From Planctomycetota bacterium (GTDB lineage Bacteria; Planctomycetota; Brocadiia; SM23-32; JAKLEA01), in assembly GCA_022711755.1 (NCBI GenBank), contig JAKLEA010000010.1, positions 62,001-126,000 of the forward strand: a DNA stretch of 64,000 bases. The letters are read 5' to 3'. How positions within the stretch are numbered: position 1 is the stretch's first letter; every line of letters starts with the position of its first letter. Position numbers and translations under genes: made by a program. Positions 61,025 through 64,000 of this stretch are shown here, one piece after another. Under the pieces are notes generated by a model, which worked only from the letters and a program-made list of their open reading frames with translations, did no database searches and was not told the origin of the DNA.

Positions 61025-63007
61025 TCAGCAACTGAAGTTGAAGGGGCGCGGCTCCCCGCCCGAGAGCCAGACGAGCGCGGCCACCGCGACCCAGAAGACG
61101 TGAATTACGGCCTCCCCGACGATGAAGCCGATGCCCATATTCCGGGCGAAGGCGGCCATGCGCGTGCCGCCGTAGCGCAGCAGGGCGAACTTGATCGCCC
61201 ACGCGAGCATCATGCTGAACCAGACGCGCTCGCCCGGGCGGGCAATGGCGATGAAGTAACCCGCCGGATGGATGGGCCACCACGGGAAACGCAGGCGAAG
61301 GGCCGAGATGACCGCCATTACGCCGGCGCCGACCATGTTGATGACAATCTGCCCGGAGCGGTTACCGGTCTCAGCCGCAGCCAGGGCGTTGCCGCCCAGT
61401 GTCATCAGCGAAATCGTGCCCCAGAAATCAACTTTCTCGCTGCCGTACTTGTAAATCAGGATCAGCCCGACTGCGCAGGCGGATATGAAGGCAATGCCGA
61501 GCGCGGAACCGATTCCCCCCAGCATCCTGCGCCCGGGACGGGAATCAGGCCCGGCGGTGACCCGCAGCGCCGTGTGCGACATCAGGAGCGGATGATCCCG
61601 CTGATCATAACAGACCGCGCCGGTGACGAGCGCGACGGCGGTCGCCTTCTTCGTAAGCATCCCCTTGCCGAAGGTTTCGACCAGATAGGGGCCGCTGCGG
61701 AAGTCCGTCTGAAGGTAGGTCATCCCCGTCTCCGCCAGAACGCGCATCAGGCCGACGATGATCATCAGGTGCAGTCCCATGACAATTATCGCCGCCCACA
61801 GCGGCATCCCGGCCGCGAATAACCACGCCAGAAAGACGGCTGCGCAAACGACCGCCCCGATCGCCCATCGCCTTTCGCGCATCAGGTCCAGGGCGAGCGC
61901 CTTCTCCCGGCTAAGGATCGAGGCGGCGACGTTTTTGTAATACCGCCTGCCGATGTATAGGAACATTATGCAATAGACCAGCAGCGCGCCGGGCTGCGGC
62001 TCCCATGTCATCCAGGAGGTCATCGGCCTCCCGGCCAGACCGGAAATGATCCTCCAGACCTGCACGAGCATGAAGCAGAACCAGATGCTGAACGTGGTAT
62101 CCAGGGACAGAAGCAGACCGATGCCGACCATTGAGAAGAAGACGCTGCCGATGAAGAGCCACTCGGAGGCGTAAGTAAGCGGATGCATGAGCCATATGCC
62201 CCAGAACGCGAAGTTATATTTGATGATGGGGACTTTCGGGTAATAGGCGTTCAGGCCTGACGCCATGCCGACAATGAACACGACAGCGAAAGCCATCCAG
62301 AACGCCTTGCTTGAGAACAGGTCGTTCATGGCGCGCCCGCGGGTCGGCGGCTCGGTGATTACAAGCGGAACCTGCGCGGACGGGAACGGAAGATGCTCCG
62401 CCAGCGCCCACTGGCGCAGGAAGACGGCGCCGAGGCAGAGGACGAGTCCGTAAAGCGCGCCGATGCCGATGATCCAGCCCGCCAACGCGCCGACCCACGC
62501 GCCCCACGGCACGGCGGAAATGATGCCAAGACCTTCAGCCCGCTCCCGCCCGACGCCGGCCATGAAGTCGTTAATGATCGGACTTTCGGGATCACAGGCC
62601 GGCGCGAGCCAGGATGGTAGTTCCTTGGCGACCGGCTCCCATTGATACGGGCTGGAGATCATGAGCCGGTATGGCATGACCATCGTCGGCAGCAGATTAC
62701 GCACGAGACCCCAGCCGCTGACGCCTGAGGCGGCCCAGATCAGCCCGATGGCGACAAGCAGCTCCCCGCGCGCCAGTGCCGCCCGCGGGGAGACACGCCT
62801 GAGCAGGCCGTTTGCCGCCGCGGCGACGACCAGGAGCGTCACGACGCCGGGCGGGAGCAGGATGCCGATAAGCGGACTGTTTCCCAGCGCGCCGGCGTTG
62901 ACGTAATCCGCCGCGACGATGAGCGCCGCGCCGGTCAAGCCGATCAGGACGCTGCGCGCGGTGAACGCTCTGGAACTGTCGGCGGCGGTATCCCTCAATT
63001 CGCTCAT
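61025..63007 (-). CDS. Large DUF6785/DUF6784-like integral membrane protein
   Basis: A 660-residue protein with about 15 hydrophobic helices. The N-terminal half (ARSVLIGLTGAALIVAADYVNAG, SPYQWEPVAKELPSWL) and the C-terminal half (PWWPIHPAGYFIAIARPGERVWFSMMLAWAIKFALLRYGG) are as I recall the DUF6785/DUF6784 proteins common in Planctomycetota, Lentisphaerota and Verrucomicrobiota. OPT-like transport is conceivable but unproven. The start at 63007 (MSELRDTA) is chosen because upstream in-frame residues are not membrane-like; the ribosome site is weak. The gene heads an operon with the TIM-barrel gene. Confidence 0.72.
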   Translation of the reverse strand: MSELRDTAADSSRAFTARSVLIGLTGAALIVAADYVNAGALGNSPLIGILLPPGVVTLLVVAAAANGLLRRVSPRAALARGELLVAIGLIWAASGVSGWGLVRNLLPTMVMPYRLMISSPYQWEPVAKELPSWLAPACDPESPIINDFMAGVGRERAEGLGIISAVPWGAWVGALAGWIIGIGALYGLVLCLGAVFLRQWALAEHLPFPSAQVPLVITEPPTRGRAMNDLFSSKAFWMAFAVVFIVGMASGLNAYYPKVPIIKYNFAFWGIWLMHPLTYASEWLFIGSVFFSMVGIGLLLSLDTTFSIWFCFMLVQVWRIISGLAGRPMTSWMTWEPQPGALLVYCIMFLYIGRRYYKNVAASILSREKALALDLMRERRWAIGAVVCAAVFLAWLFAAGMPLWAAIIVMGLHLMIIVGLMRVLAETGMTYLQTDFRSGPYLVETFGKGMLTKKATAVALVTGAVCYDQRDHPLLMSHTALRVTAGPDSRPGRRMLGGIGSALGIAFISACAVGLILIYKYGSEKVDFWGTISLMTLGGNALAAAETGNRSGQIVINMVGAGVMAVISALRLRFPWWPIHPAGYFIAIARPGERVWFSMMLAWAIKFALLRYGGTRMAAFARNMGIGFIVGEAVIHVFWVAVAALVWLSGGEPRPFNFSC

Positions 63008-63158
63008 ACGGAATGTCCCGTTGAAGATTACAGGCCCGACCCTCGCCGCGCCGCCCTCGCCTCGGCGGACCGACGCAGGCATGAAGATAATGGCTGCGGG
63101 GCTGTGAAGCAAGGAAAGGTATCTTCCCGGGAAAGCCCGCCACCGCGCCGGCGATTGA

Positions 63159-64000
<842 letters not shown>

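Noticed and set aside
60296..61822. A 508-codon plus-strand open frame
   Set aside because: Antisense to the TIM-barrel and DUF6785-like genes, with no domain or ribosome site; a GC-content artefact.

Overview
The window is 64 kb of GC-rich, mostly densely coding chromosomal DNA. It holds about 50 protein genes, no tRNA or rRNA gene, no CRISPR array and no recognisable insertion sequence. The gene content points to a heterotrophic Gram-negative bacterium of the PVC group (Planctomycetota, Lentisphaerota or relatives). Three secreted proteins carry PEP-CTERM sorting tails, and there is a PEP-CTERM-associated CAAX-type protease. Many exported glycosidases and sugar-modifying TIM-barrel or Gfo/Idh enzymes sit as singletons or short operons. 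There is a DUF6785-like membrane protein, a URO-D-family protein of the kind common in these phyla, and scattered rather than clustered housekeeping biosynthesis genes (hisF, hisD, carB, thrC). Phylum assignment is inference; no marker gene is present.

Layout. 1-4.1 kb: a partial membrane protein, then an operon of a sialidase-like propeller, a SagB-type nitroreductase and a clan GH-A glycosidase. 4.1-9.0 kb: a large radical SAM/STAS fusion, a PEP-CTERM protein and three small proteins on the minus strand. 9.2-11.2 kb: a sugar isomerase/epimerase and a Gfo/Idh dehydrogenase. 11.3-13.5 kb: a polytopic glycosyltransferase-like protein and a small histone-fold protein. 13.8-20.1 kb: an alpha-L-fucosidase with a nested PA14 domain, divergent from a URO-D protein, an exo/endonuclease-phosphatase-fold lipoprotein, a membrane-anchored propeller and a methyltransferase. 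20.1-24.5 kb: another polytopic glycosyltransferase-like protein, L-rhamnose isomerase and the CAAX-type protease. 24.6-31.0 kb: a truncated gene copy, a PEP-CTERM protein, a DUF3857/transglutaminase-like protein, a GH2 enzyme and a MntA/HepT toxin-antitoxin pair. 31.3-36.9 kb: hisF, a PEP-CTERM protein, a Tat-exported TIM barrel, a secreted sugar-isomerase-like protein and a sodium/solute symporter. 37-48.5 kb: carB, a Gfo/Idh enzyme, rhomboid, RNase PH, a TPR protein, an outer-membrane barrel, an MFS transporter and a LolA-like protein. 48.6-54.5 kb: two convergent paralogous membrane proteins, one of them last in a tight operon with an L,D-transpeptidase, a cyclodeaminase/cyclohydrolase and a zinc-ribbon protein. 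54.9-64 kb: a caspase-like lipoprotein, a six-hairpin glycosidase, hisD, a TIM barrel with a DUF6785-like protein, and partial thrC.

Taken together, the exported glycosidases (GH29 fucosidase, GH2, GH-A, sialidase-like and six-hairpin proteins), the symporter, L-rhamnose isomerase and several sugar epimerases and dehydrogenases suggest scavenging of deoxysugar-rich polysaccharides. Promoters of the TTGAC-N16/17-TATAAT type precede several genes, and strong G+A ribosome-binding sites fix most starts, several of them GTG or TTG.

The most notable items are: a bacterial histone-fold protein with a lysine-alanine tail and six cysteines; a lipoprotein-anchored caspase; a radical SAM protein fused to a STAS-like domain; two families of short repeats, one of which lies inside a reading frame; a partial gene duplication; and the convergent membrane-protein paralogs.
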